A stretch of 64,000 bases of DNA from Xenopus tropicalis (GCF_000004195.4 NC_030683.2:73875764-73939763); one strand, 5' to 3'; positions 12,000-21,738 are shown, counted from the stretch's first letter. A program made the numbers and translations. Notes: generated by a model from the letters alone, not told the origin.

Positions 12000-12830
12000 C
12001 ATTTTCAGGTTTGGCGGCCATGTACTTATGTGCACCCATACATATGGGGTATCGTTTTATTCAGGGGAACTTGCAGATTGATGTTTAGTAAGTTTTTGGT
12101 AGTTGCCATGGAAATTTTGGAGAGAAATCTAGGTTTGTATCTGGTTTTTCCTTGATTTCTGACCAAAGCGCTGACTTCTGCAAGGGACTGCGGCCACAAT
12201 TTTCCATGTTGAAAGAGAAGAGTGGTGTCTCTGAATAGCTGAAGGTGTGCACTTTTCGTAAATATATTGATTGTGGGGGTTATTTCACAGGTATGGGGGT
12301 GTTTAGACTAAATAACTGCAGGTAGAGCACATAGAGCACAGCCCACCCTTATGCATTGCCCCTGTTTGGGGGCATTTGGTGGCCACGTCTTTATGTGCAC
12401 CCATACATATGGGGTATCATTTTATTCAGGGGAACTTGCAAATTGAGGTTTAGTAAGTTTTTGGTAGTTGCCATGGAGATTTTGGGGAGAAATCTAGGTT
12501 TTTTATCTGGTTCTTCCTTGATTTCTGACCAAAATCTAGGTTTGTATCTGGTTTTTCCTTGATTTCTGACCAAAGCGCTGACTTCTGCAAGGGACTGGGG
12601 CCACAATTTTTCATGTAGAAAGAGAAGAGTGGTGTCTCTGAATAGATTGTGGGGGTTATTCCACAGGTAGGGGGGGTTAACACTGAAAAACTGCAGGTAG
12701 TGCACATAGAGCGCAGCCCCCAAAATTTCAACTGAAATTGCCCTTATGCATTGCCCCTGTTTTGGGGCATTTGGTGGCCACGTCTTTATGTGCACCCATA
12801 CATATGGGGCATCATTTTATTCAGGAGAAG
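12000..12830 (+). repeat. ~370-390-bp tandem repeat inside the piggyBac-like element
   Basis: The landmark GTGCACCCATACATATGGGG occurs at about 12029, 12397 and 12790, spacings of about 368 and 393 bases, each followed by ATCNTTTTATTCAGG. Within the second unit a ~43-bp piece around CCTTGATTTCTGACCAAA is itself duplicated (12515-12570). Frames through this block are repeat artefacts. Confidence 0.85.
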
Positions 12831-13681
12831 TTTGTCTTTCAAATTTGCCTTTGTTAGAAAATTTTTATGAGATTTTTTTTTGTCAAATCCACATTTGATC
12901 ATGCGTCCAAGTTTACGTTTTAGAAAAAAAAAAATGTCAAAAAAAGCTCCAAATTGCACAATGCACTGACAAAAAGTATTTGGCTTTTGAGAGAAAACTA
13001 CATTGCACCTAGAAACCTGAAGGTCTGTAGTTTCTAAAGATACCAAACATGAGGGGATATTTTAGATTTACATATAAGTTATGCTGCATCAACTGTTACA
13101 GGCGCTTTTCCGCTTTGTTCTGGTGTGATATTGTACTAAGTATTGCTTTAGTTTGGGGGTTACTTCTGGACAGGAACTGTGGGGTACCACCACATATTTG
13201 GTATCGTTGGACTTGGGAGTATCAGGGCTTTTACAAACGGCAAAAAAAATTGTGTAAAATTAACTTTTCTATGGAAAAATACCTCAAAATATACAGAAAT
13301 TTTTCATAATTTTTTTTTTTTTTACATGTTTCACCCAAAATACACATCATATCTCCAGAAAAGTTATAAAATTTGGTATGTATGTCGAAGCCCAATTAGT
13401 GACGAAAAAAACGATACATAATTTCCCTAGTTTCATGGAGGTTTTCCTACCAAAAAACATTGTTAAAGTGAATGAGTACAAAATGCTTAAAAAACGTCTG
13501 GCACTGGGGGGAACCGAAATGACGAATTCGGCTGGCACTTAAAGGGTAAAAACATTTCAAAGAGGCTGTTGAATTATTAAATTTTTTTGTAAGGGGGGTT
13601 TACATGTCCTTGGATTTCACAAAATGAAGGACTGGTTTTGAGTTTTATATAACCAACAAAATCATAAGTAGTTTTCAAGGA

Positions 13682-14147
13682 TTAAAGGCGAAGGAAAGGT
13701 AAAAACTAAGTAAGCTTTATCAGAAAGGTCTATGTAAATACAGCCATAAGCACTCACAGAAAAACTACACTAAATATTCTATCAAAAGAAACACAGGATT
13801 TCTTTTTTATCTTTTGTGTATACATGTTCTTCTGTGTCAGACTTACTTCTCTCAAAAAAATCCGTCAGGACACAACACGAGTCTGCTCAGTTTTCTCTTC
13901 TCCCCCTCTCTTTTTCTCCTCCCCCTCCCATCTCTTCTGAGCTACCAGCAGCCAGAACTGTGGCACAGATGCTATTGAGACCAAGCTTAAATGGCAGCTG
14001 CTATCTTAAATAAACAGAGGGAGCATCTAGGGCTGTTTACTTAGGTATGGTAAAGCATTCTGTAGAATAAATATAGTGTTCTAGTTTGCACTATTGTGAC
14101 TAATGTATTAGCAATAAAATGCCAAAATGCCTTTTCTTCTCCTTTAA
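13682..14147 (+). mobile_element. TTAA-flanked MITE, family B, copy 1
   Basis: A 466-bp element with TTAA at both edges. Ends are TTAAAGGCGAAGGAAAGG and, in reverse complement, TTAAAGGAGAAGAAAAGGC. It contains a long pyrimidine tract (13890-13935). A complete inverted relative of similar length is at 48976-49447, with tract and flanking landmarks in reverse order. Kolobok-like by its TTAA duplication; no coding potential. Confidence 0.8.
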
Positions 14148-14149
14148 AT

Positions 14150-14983
14150 AAAAAAAATGATTATTAATATATATTATCAAAAATATTTTCTTGTCCTTTG
14201 ATTTTCAGCATATATAAGCAATGGTTTTAACCTGAATATATTACAACAGGCATCTAGAAAAAAAGGTATAGTATAGAAATAAAGCTTTAATGAATGATTT
14301 GATCCTTTTTTGCACAAAATTTTCCAAAATATTAGTGTACAAGTTAAGAGCGGAAGAACTGTAGAGTGTTGTATAACAATGGCTTTTTACTGCGCTTTAC
14401 AACTTCGATCCAGGAAATGGGTGACTGCCTGAAGCTGTTTCACCTCCCCAATATCCAATTAAAAATAATCATTTGCAGGTGCAGAAGCTTTTAAAATAAA
14501 TAACTGAGCAATCCAGACTAAAAATACACTTGGCATGAATCAAATGATATAGAGGTATACAGCTGCAATAAGGTATGGTGAAAAAGTCAATGATTTAATC
14601 TACTAGACAGAACAGTGGCAACTATATCTAGATATTTGTTTCTATTTAAAGTGCACCTACCACCTCTATAATGCTTAAGTACAGTTCTCCCCAATGGAGC
14701 TATAAACTGACACATCCAAAAGAAGCAAAGCAGAGATGCTCTTCTTTGCACATATATTGGTATGTGCCTGCACTTTTGGGGTCTGTGCTTGAACATATCG
14801 AAAGAGTGCAACAATTTGTGACATTTGTGCAATATATGAATGTGCAGGCAGTAAACAGCAACAATCAAAATGCCCCTAGACCCTTTGCTATTGCCCAAAT
14901 GGACACCTTGCTCCTCATACATTAGAAGTGCCAAAACATTGCTGATAGTATGGTTATGTTTTTTCACTGGAGACTACGGGGCA
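14150..14983. other. No recognised feature
   Basis: AT-rich DNA. The 126-codon minus-strand frame at 14587-14967 overlaps an 84-codon plus-strand frame at 14671-14925. Neither shows a domain or exon signals, and I regard both as chance frames. Confidence 0.4.
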
Positions 14984-15205
14984 GAATTACTAAAACTTTA
15001 TAATTTTTTTGACTAATCCTATTTTCTCAAATGTCTGACATTTACTACAAAAATCCTATATAAAAAGTCAATTCGAAAAAAACTTCGACTTTTTCAAATC
15101 TGAGCTGCGAAAACTCACAAGTTTTTGAGCTGTCGCACCAAAACCGAATTGTCACACAAAAAAAGTGTAAAAAATCCGAACCCTCTAAAGTTTCAAGACA
15201 AAAGA
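14984..15205. mobile_element. Harbinger-like MITE, partial
   Basis: The left end GGGGCAGAATTACTAA matches the GGGGCNNATTTACTAA type of terminus seen at 23703 and 59443. It is followed by CGACTTTTTC and GTCGCACC motifs shared with those elements. The right end is not found, so the copy is truncated or too diverged. Confidence 0.45.
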
Positions 15206-15474
15206 ACAATATTCAAGGAGAGGTAATAGACTTCTGTCATTGACTTCTAAATGATCTTGGCAAGTTTTAGCTGGAGAATTGTCAGATTTGGATTTTTACT
15301 AACCCAAAGTTCCTCCTGCAGGCAACTTCGCCTGACTTTAAAAGCGATGCAAAGGGCTTTCCACCAGAGACTCCTATTGTTGCCAGTGCAAAGCCATTTC
15401 AGAGCAGTTAGATGCCTGCGATAGCAGAGCTCTATTGTGGGCAAGTAAACCATTCCGCCCTAGAAGCTTTCTCT

Positions 15475-15702
15475 GTTTGTTTAAGATTGCAACTGCCATT
15501 TAGGTTGGTCTGACGTCACTTCCCTGCTTGCATCTCTCATGCTGCCAGATGTCAGTAGCAACCTGCACAGGTTCATGCCATGCCCTGAAAGGTTTGAGCT
15601 GAGAGAAGAAAGTCTGATAGAGAAGCTCATGTGTACAGAATTGAAGGAAAGGAATGCTGTTTTTCTTTTGACAGAGGACTCAGAGAAATAATACAGTTAG
15701 TG
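15475..15702 (-). mobile_element. TTAA MITE family B, truncated copy
   Basis: The segment resembles 48976-49447: both have an ACTGCCATTT-like phrase upstream and a TTTCTTTTGANAGAGGACTC phrase downstream. It is cut at its right side by the LINE tail at 15703. Confidence 0.4.
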
Positions 15703-15778
15703 TTTACTTGTGGGTTTACTTGGAAGGGTTGAACTTGATGGACTCTGGGTTTTTTTCAACCCAATGTAACTATGTAAA
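15703..15778 (+). mobile_element. LINE 3' tail fragment
   Basis: The block GGGTTTACTTGGAAGGGTTG, then GAACTTGATGGACTCTGG and CAACCCAATGTAACTATGTAA matches the 3' end of the LINE copies at 19071-20479 (reverse) and 35882-37096. Only about 75 bp are present, as expected of extreme 5' truncation at target-primed insertion. Confidence 0.85.
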
Positions 15779-15834
15779 TCTTCCAACATCACAAGGACCC
15801 AACACAATAGTGCAGACTAGCTAAGCCCCCATAT

Positions 15835-16050
15835 TCACTTTGCTGTTTGCACAGTTGTAACCAGAGAGTAAAAGGGGTGTCATTTACTTTTGAGATAAGG
15901 TATAAAATCATCTATAAAAGGTTGAGACTTTCAGCTATTGTTCTGTGTTGCTGAAAGCTTCCACAAGACTCTGTCTTTGTTTCATAAATAAAGCATCAGT
16001 TATGCTGAGAACCTTGTCTCAGAGTTCTATAACAAGGTTCTTGTGAAATA
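15835..16050 (+). repeat. Possible LTR fragment
   Basis: A TATA-like CTATAAAAGG (15912-15921) is followed about 75 bp later by AATAAA (15987-15992), and then a GT-rich stretch. That order and spacing fit the U3-R-U5 layout of an endogenous retroviral or retrotransposon LTR. No defined TG...CA ends or target duplication were found, so this is only suggestive. Confidence 0.3.
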
Positions 16051-16063
16051 TAGATTACCAACA

Positions 16064-16170
16064 AAAGGAAATCATTTTTAAACATTTGAATTATTTGATT
16101 ACAATGGAGTCTATAGGAGATGGCCATTCTGTAACTACAGTTTTTCAGCTAACAAATCCTATACCTGTAT
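16064..16170 (-). mobile_element. TACAGGTATGGG-family MITE, one end
   Basis: The segment carries TTATTTGATTACAATGGAGTC, GAGATGGCCATTCTGTAA and the terminal-like ATCCTATACCTGTA. These match the right part of the complete copies at 24423-24766 and 39293-39583. Only this end survives. Confidence 0.6.
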
Positions 16171-17106
16171 AAGAAGGCATTACAGAAAAATACCAGGGAA
16201 TCTTTTACACAGAAGAGAACACCTGGCCACCCCTTTGACTTTAGGTAGAATATTCTCCTGAAAAAACACAAATATTGTGTCATGTTGAGGTCTGTGAGGC
16301 TGTGGAATGCAGATAGCATGTGGATAGCACTACATATGTATGCAGCACTGTACAGCAGAACAATAAATTAATACAACAAACAGGGTAATTACAATAATAA
16401 ATAATTACAACATACAGTAATAAATACAAACTAGAAAGGGAAGTTTGAGAACAAACTTTATGTTGGGTTGAAAAACGTGAAGTCACTGAATGAAATCTGA
16501 TCGGTTGTTGGCTCCACCCACTTATTCTAACCTTGGACCACAGTTATATGGTAAAAACCACTGTGCAAAGTTTGGGGCCCCTGGTGTCTGAATAGTGTCT
16601 GAATGGCAGCAATTTGGCAGCAATTTATATTTCCCCACTGAATTTCAAAAAGTGACATCCCATTGGCGGTTGGTGGCTCCGCCCACTTTTTCTAACCTGG
16701 AACTGCAGTTACCCAGTGACTAACTCTGCAAAGTTTAGGGACCCTAGGATTAATAGTTAAAGAATGGCAGCAGTTTAAATTTAAACCAATAAAAGTCAAT
16801 AGGTAAATTGTAATTGGTGGGTGTGCCCACTTTTTCTAACCTTGAGTCAAAGTCACCCAGTGACAGACAGTGGGCACCCTGGCATAAATAGTGAGAGAAT
16901 GGCAGCATTTTAAATTTAAACCAATAAAAATCAATGGATGAAATCTGATTGGCTGTTAGTGACCCAACCCACTTTTCCTATTTTTGAACTGCAGTCCTCC
17001 AGTGACCAGCTTTGCGAAAAATTGTGAGACTGACAGCATTTTACACTTCACCATTGATAAATAGGTGAAAGGTGATTGGCTGTTGGTGGCTCCGCCCATC
17101 AGTTGA

Positions 17107-18288
17107 CATCAGTTTAAATATAAACCAATGAAATTGGTGGAAATGGATTGGCTGTTGGTGGCTCCACACACTTGTTCCAACTAGAGATGTAGCGAACTGT
17201 TCGCCGGCGAACTAATTCGCGCGAACATCGGGTGTTCGCAAGTCCGCAAATTCGCGAACTTTTCGTGATGTTCGCAATTTGGGTTCGCCGGCACCGAAAA
17301 AATCGTAAAACTTACGATAACGGTACGAATTCTCCGAAAAAATCGCAAAACTTACGATAACGGTACGAAAAAGTCGCAAAACTTACGATAACGTTACGAA
17401 TGATCCGAAACAGTCGCAAAACTTACGATAACGGTACGAATGATCCGAAAAAGTCGCAAAACTTACGATAACGTTACGAATGATCCGAAAAAGTCGCAAA
17501 ACTTACGATAACGGTACGAATGATCCGAAAAAGTCGCAAAACTTACGATAACGGTACGAATGATCCGAAAAAGTCGCAAAACTTGCGATAACGGTACGAA
17601 TGATCCGAAAAAGTCGCAAAACTTACGATAACGGTACGAATGATCCGAAAAAGTCGCAAAACTTACGATAACGTTATGAAAGCTCCGAAAAAGTCGCATC
17701 AGTTTAAATATAAACCAATGAAATTGGTGGAAATGGATTGGCTGTTGGTGGCTCCACACACTTGTTCCAACTAGAGATGTAGCGAACTGTTCGCCGGCGA
17801 ACTAATTCGCGCGAACATCGGGTGTTCGCAAGTCCGCAAATTCGCGAACTTTTCGTGATGTTCGCAATTTGGGTTCGCCGGCACCGAAAAAATCGTAAAA
17901 CTTACGATAACGGTACGAATTCTCCGAAAAAATCGCAAAACTTACGATAACGGTACGAAAAAGTCGCAAAACTTACGATAACGTTACGAATGATCCGAAA
18001 CAGTCGCAAAACTTACGATAACGGTACGAATGATCCGAAAAAGTCGCAAAACTTACGATAATGTTACGAATGATCCGAAAAAGTCGCAAAACTTACGATA
18101 ACGGTACGAATGATCCGAAAAAGTCGCAAAACTTACGATAACGGTACGAATGATCCGAAAAAGTCGCAAAACTTACGATAACGGTACGAATGATCCGAAA
18201 AAGTCGCAAAACTTACGATAACGGTACGAATGATCCGAAAAAGTCGCAAAACTTACGATAACGTTACGAAAGCTCCGAAAAAGTCGCA
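17107..18288 (+). repeat. 590-bp tandem duplication
   Basis: 17107-17698 is repeated at 17697-18288 with a constant offset of 590 bases. I find about three substitutions (17471/18062 region, 17585/18175, 17677/18267), so about 99.5% identity. The unit covers 75 bp of satellite plus the 5' part of the hAT element. The junction at 17696-17700 joins AAGTCGCA to TCAGTTTAAA with a 2-bp CA microhomology. Confidence 0.9.
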
Positions 18289-18607
18289 AAACTTACGATA
18301 ACTTTACGAAAGCGCCGAAAAATATGAAAAAGTCGCAAAATTACCGATCATTTCGAAAAACGGCGTGTGTCAATTTTTCAGAGGTTTTTGCCCTTGATCC
18401 CCCTCCTGCATGCCACTGTCCAGGTCGTGGCACCCTTTAAACAACTTTAAAATCAGTTTTCTGGGCAGAAATGGCTTTTCTATTTTTTAAAGTTCGCCTT
18501 CCCATTGAAGTCTATGGGGTTCGCAAAGTTCGCGAATATTCGCAATTTTCGGCGGAAGTTCGCGAACAGGTTCGCGAACTTTTTTTTTGAGGTTCGCTAC
18601 ATCCCTA
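17182..18607 (+). mobile_element. hAT-type MITE, TAGGGATGTAGCGAAC family, expanded copy
   Basis: The element starts TAGAGATGTAGCGAAC and ends GGTTCGCTACATCCCTA. The flanks are GTTCCAAC at 17174-17181 and GTTCCAAC at 18608-18615, a perfect 8-bp target duplication lying within a satellite unit. That length supports the hAT superfamily. The copy is 1,426 bp against 549 bp for 45407-45955 because it contains a 40-bp minisatellite and a tandem duplication. The right third (CCCCCTCCTGCATGCC and TTCGC-rich end) matches 8575-8859. There is no transposase. Confidence 0.85.
17309..18320 (+). repeat. 40-bp minisatellite in hAT MITE
   Basis: The unit ACTTACGATAACGGTACGAA plus TGATCCGAAAAAGTCGCAAA is exactly 40 bp. 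About ten copies lie at 17309-17698 and about eleven more at 17899-18320, with variants such as AACGTTACGAA. The repeated halves are contiguous without spacers. A 98-codon minus-strand frame here (17463-17759) is simply the repeat translated. Confidence 0.95.
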
Positions 18608-19070
18608 GTTCCAACCCTGAATATGTAGTCAGCCAGTGACTGACTGTGCAAAGTTTGGGAACCCTGGCATAAATAGTGTGAGAAAGGCAGCATTTTAAAT
18701 TTAAAACAAAAAAATTCAATAGGTGAAATCTGATTGGCTGTTGGTGGCTCCACCTACTTTTTAAAACCTAAAAATGCAGTCCCCTAGTGACACTGGTGTT
18801 AATACTGTGAGAATGGCAGCAGATTGAATTTCCCCATTGAAAATCAAAAGTTAAAATCTGATTGGCTGTTGGTGGCCATGTATACTATACTGCTGTTGGT
18901 GGCCATGTATACTGGACTCAAATACAGGTAATTTTACATTATAGTTAATCCTTGACTGTGACTGATTTAGTCTAAACTAACCTTTGTAATAATATTTTTT
19001 TTATATGTGTATGCTTCACCGTTTAGTTTATTCTCTAATTTCGTATTTAGAGGCTCATGTCTTACAGCAG

Positions 19071-20479
19071 TTACATAGTTACATAGTTACATAGTTACAT
19101 AGTTACATAGGGTTGAAAAAAGACCATTGTCCATCAAGTTCAACCCATCCGAGTAAACCCAGCACACAACCTATACTAACCAATCTATACACTCACATAC
19201 ATAAACTATATATATACAACCAGTAATACTAACTGTAGATATTAGTATCACAATAGCCTTGGATATTCTGCTTGTTCAAAAACTCATCCAGGCCCCTCTT
19301 AAAGGCATTAACAGAGTCTGCCATTACCACATCACTAGGAAGGGCATTCCACAGCCTCACTGCCCTCACCGTGAAAAACCACCTACGCTGCTTCAAATGG
19401 AAGCTCTGTTCCTCTAATCTATAGGGGTGACCTCTGGTGCGCTGATTGTTTTTATGGGAAAAAAGAACATCCCCCAACTGCCTATAATCCCCTCTAATGT
19501 ACTTGTACAGAGTAATCATGTCCCCTCGCAAGCGCCTCTTTTCCAGAGAAAACAACCCCAACCTCGACAGTCTAACCTCATAGCTTAAATCTTCCATCCC
19601 CTTTACCAGTTTAGTTGCACGTCTCTGCACTCTCTCCAGCTCATTAATATCCTTCTTAAGGACTGGAGCCCAAAACTGCACTGCATACTCAAGGTGAGGC
19701 CTTACCAGGGACCTATAAAGCGGCAAAAATATGTTCTCATCCCTTGAGTCAATGCCCTTTTTTATACAAGACAGCACTTTATTTGCTGTAGTAGCCACAG
19801 AATGACACTGCCTGGAATTAGACAACTTGTGATCTACAAAAACCCCTAGATCCTTCTCCATTAAGGATGCCCCCAACACACTACCATTCAGTAGATAGTT
19901 TGCGTTTATATTATTCCTACCAAAGTGCATAACTTTGCACTTGTCAACATTGAACCTCATTTTCCAGTTTGCTGCCCAGTTTTCCAATTTTGTCAAATCG
20001 CTCTGCAAAGCGGCAGCATCCTGCATGGAACTTATAGTTTTGCACAATTTAGTGTCATCAGCAAAAATAGAAACAGTACTCTCTATGCCCACCTCCAGGT
20101 CATTAATAAACAAGTTAAAAAGCAAAGGACCAAGGACTGACCCCTGCGGTACTCCACTAACCACACTGGCCCAATTAGAAAATGTTCCATTTACCACCAC
20201 TCTTTGTACTCTATCCTTCAGCCAGTTTTCTATCCAATTACAAATATTATGTTCTAGGCCAATATTCCTCAATTTGATCATTAACCTTCTGTGCGGTACT
20301 GTATCAAACGCTTTAGCAAAATCTAAGTAGATGACATCAACTGCCATTCCAGCATCAAGGTTCCTGCTCACCTCCTCATAAAAGGCAACTAAATTAGTCT
20401 GGCAAGATCTGTTACGCATAAAACCATGCTGGCACAAACTAATAGTATTGTGAACTGCAATGTATTCAACTATCCTCAA
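19071..20479 (-). mobile_element. CR1/L2-clade LINE, 5'-truncated copy 1
   Basis: This is a minus-strand non-LTR retrotransposon fragment of about 1.4 kb. Its 3' end is five exact tandem TTACATAG octamers (19071-19110) next to GGGTTGAAAAAAGACC; reading the element strand, the tail is (CTATGTAA)n. The 3' UTR is 19111-19228 and the coding part runs to 20479, where LINE similarity stops at a stop codon. Octamer-repeat tails and the RT sequence fit CR1-type elements. The sister copy 35882-37096 is co-linear. Confidence 0.9.
19229..20479 (-). CDS. LINE reverse transcriptase, C-terminal 416-residue fragment
   Basis: The frame encodes the RT domain and C-terminal region of a non-LTR retrotransposon ORF2, the enzyme that copies LINE RNA into DNA at the nicked target. 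Visible motifs are YLDFAKAFD (about residues 51-59, first catalytic aspartate region), GVPQGSVLGPLL (109-120), the catalytic FADD box (139-142), and a downstream NVDKCKVMHFG block. A C-terminal LRPHLEYA-type region, written LVRPHLEYAV here, and NALPSDVV follow. There are no frameshifts or stops over 416 codons. The first codon is TTG just after a stop, so the true N-terminus, the endonuclease domain and ORF1 are missing. It cannot be autonomous; any protein would be a fragment. An intact frame implies recent insertion. Confidence 0.85.
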   Translation of the reverse strand: MRIVEYIAVHNTISLCQHGFMRNRSCQTNLVAFYEEVSRNLDAGMAVDVIYLDFAKAFDTVPHRRLMIKLRNIGLEHNICNWIENWLKDRVQRVVVNGTFSNWASVVSGVPQGSVLGPLLFNLFINDLEVGIESTVSIFADDTKLCKTISSMQDAAALQSDLTKLENWAANWKMRFNVDKCKVMHFGRNNINANYLLNGSVLGASLMEKDLGVFVDHKLSNSRQCHSVATTANKVLSCIKKGIDSRDENIFLPLYRSLVRPHLEYAVQFWAPVLKKDINELERVQRRATKLVKGMEDLSYEVRLSRLGLFSLEKRRLRGDMITLYKYIRGDYRQLGDVLFSHKNNQRTRGHPYRLEEQSFHLKQRRWFFTVRAVRLWNALPSDVVMADSVNAFKRGLDEFLNKQNIQGYCDTNIYS

Positions 20480-20575
20480 CTAGCAGTGATATTGTTAGAG
20501 ATAAAGAAAGGACACTTTCCATTCACCGTGTGGTTTTATGGGCTATTGTTATTTTGTTCATTCATTTTGAAACGG

Positions 20576-20631
20576 AACAGGTGGGTTAGGGTCGGATGCA
20601 GGTCGAGTTTTTCTCGACCCATACATCACTA
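20576..20631. mobile_element. hAT-like terminal fragment (ATCACTA end)
   Basis: GGTCGGATGCAGGTCGAG, a small hairpin GTCGAGTTTTTCTCGAC, and a terminal CATACATCACTA resemble the right end of the element at 4011-4301. The other end is not seen. Confidence 0.4.
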
Positions 20632-20800
20632 CTAGAAAGCTAGCCAAGGCATTGGTATACTCTAGTAAAAAATGTCTTTATTTCCGTTTTCTTCATATAT
20701 ATGTGTGTCTATATATACAGGTATGTGACCTGTAATTCAGAATTCTCAGGTCCCAGGGTTTTGCAGATAAGGATCTCTCTGTTATTTGGATCTCCATACT

Positions 20801-20849
20801 TTAAAGGAAAACTATACCCCAGAATAAATACTTAACCAACAAAAAAAAC
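20801..20849 (+). mobile_element. TTAA MITE left end
   Basis: TTAAAGGAAAACTATACCCC followed by AGAATAAATACTTAA is the end of a TTAA-flanked MITE type. Only about 50 bp remain before the next relic. Confidence 0.55.
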
Positions 20850-20996
20850 ATCGTCCGCTACCAAAAAAATTGTCACGTGTCATTCTTTTTTATGAGTGAG
20901 TCTTTTTTTGTCACACAAAATGCATGTGACACACAACATTTTCGCCATTTCGACATTTTTCACCGAAGCATAACGGGACAGATTTGCTCATCACTA
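20850..20996. mobile_element. hAT-type MITE fragment (TAGTGATGAGCAAA end)
   Basis: The right end, in reverse complement, reads TAGTGATGAGCAAATCTGTC and matches the left end at 51801 (TAGTGATGGGAGAATCTGTC). Internal CATTTCGACATTTTTCACCG fits the same family. The other end is missing. Confidence 0.55.
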
Positions 20997-21737
20997 TGCA
21001 ACAGTTCCGAATTCGACAATACGCATCTAAGATCATGTAGAAGTCAATGTCAGATGTCCCTACCCTTTCTTGGAAGATCTTTCTTTGCTTCGATTTTGGA
21101 ATTTTGAAAAATTCGGGGTTTTCGCAACTTTTCTGCAACTTTTCTGCAACTTTTTCCCCATTTGCTTTTTCAATTCAGATTTTTTGATAAATGTCAGACA
21201 TTCGTGAAAATCAGATTATTTGAATTTTTGAAAAGAAAAAAAGGAGAACAATAACAGGCAGATTCATTATGAGTTCAAATCCCGAAATGGGTAAAATTCG
21301 GATTAGATACAATAATTTCTGATGATCGGAAATGTCACGAAAATGCTTACGAAAAAATTGTAATAGTCACGATAATATCGTATTGGCGATCCGAAAGTCA
21401 TGGAATTTTTGTATCTGAACGATCGTAAACGGCGGGAAAGCCTTTTTGACTTTGATCCTTCTGTGCATGTTTTTGGAAGCCTCCCATAGGAATCAATGGC
21501 ACTCTGCAGCTCCAACCTGGCCCAAGGAAAGTCATGGTAATGAAGCTTTAATGAATCTGAAATGTTCGTACTTGTTACGACAAATACGATTTTGTCGCGT
21601 ACATTTTGTTGCAAAGTACGAAAAAGTCGCGCAAATTAAGAAAAAAAATCACAGAAAATATGCACAGTTCTATAAATTAAAAAAAATTCCATTTTTTTTT
21701 TATTGGGACTCAATTGTGACAATTGATAAATGTGGCC
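20997..21737. mobile_element. Degenerate Harbinger-like fold-back MITEs
   Basis: From 21257 the text runs GGCAGATTCATTATGAG ... GATCCGAAAGTCATGG ... CTCCCATAGGAATCAATGGC ... ATTGATAAATGTGGCC. It is co-linear with 23147-23492, which ends GTAAATGTGCCCC. The part 20997-21256 (GCAACTTTTCTGCAAC tandem words, GATAAATGTCAGACATTCG) resembles 22152-22421. Both are decayed members of the GGGGCNNATTTACTAA class; exact ends and target duplications are lost. Frames here are shadows. Confidence 0.55.
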
Positions 21738-21738
21738 T

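Larger units (their letters stand above)
10629..13549. mobile_element. Large piggyBac-like non-autonomous element
   Basis: A 2.9-kb unit starts TTAACCTTTTTAGTGCCA. The other end reads, in reverse complement, TTTACCCTTTAAGTGCCAGC, so TTAA-like target sites (one mutated to GTAA at 13546-13549) border an inverted repeat of CCYTTTNAGTGCCA. TTAA plus CCCTTT ends match piggyBac-type elements. Inside are subterminal palindromes, a 161-bp direct repeat, a pyrimidine tract (11160-11240), a nested fold-back MITE and a ~370-390-bp tandem repeat. No transposase frame is visible, so it must be mobilised in trans. Kolobok is the alternative superfamily. Confidence 0.65.
16431..18930 (+). repeat. ~145-bp satellite-like array 1 (interrupted)
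   Basis: Diverged tandem units share GATTGGCTGTTGGTGGCTCC, then CCCACTTTTTCTAACC, CCCAGTGAC, GCAAAGTTTGGGGACCC and GAATGGCAGCAG, with unit spacing of about 70-165 bp. The array starts with CTAGAAAGGGAAGTTTGAGA, almost the same as the start of the second array at 52664, so it is part of a defined dispersed element rather than local slippage. A hAT element (17182-18607) interrupts it. No coding potential; frames follow the repeat. Confidence 0.85.

Noticed and set aside
11716..12155. Mirror-image frames MEYARVQAHVADIRMKTR on both strands
   Set aside because: They are the two arms of the fold-back MITE read in both directions.
12391..12795. 134-codon minus-strand frame
   Set aside because: It follows the 370-390-bp tandem repeat of the piggyBac-like element, with no recognised domain.
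14587..14967. 126-codon minus-strand frame
   Set aside because: No recognisable domain, and a competing frame lies on the other strand; treated as chance.
17309..18320. Regular 40-bp repeats resembling a CRISPR array
   Set aside because: Units are contiguous with no variable spacers, and they lie inside a eukaryotic hAT MITE.
21268..21285. GAGTTCAAATCCCGAA resembling a tRNA B box
   Set aside because: No A box, acceptor pairing or anticodon arm around it; it lies in a MITE relic.
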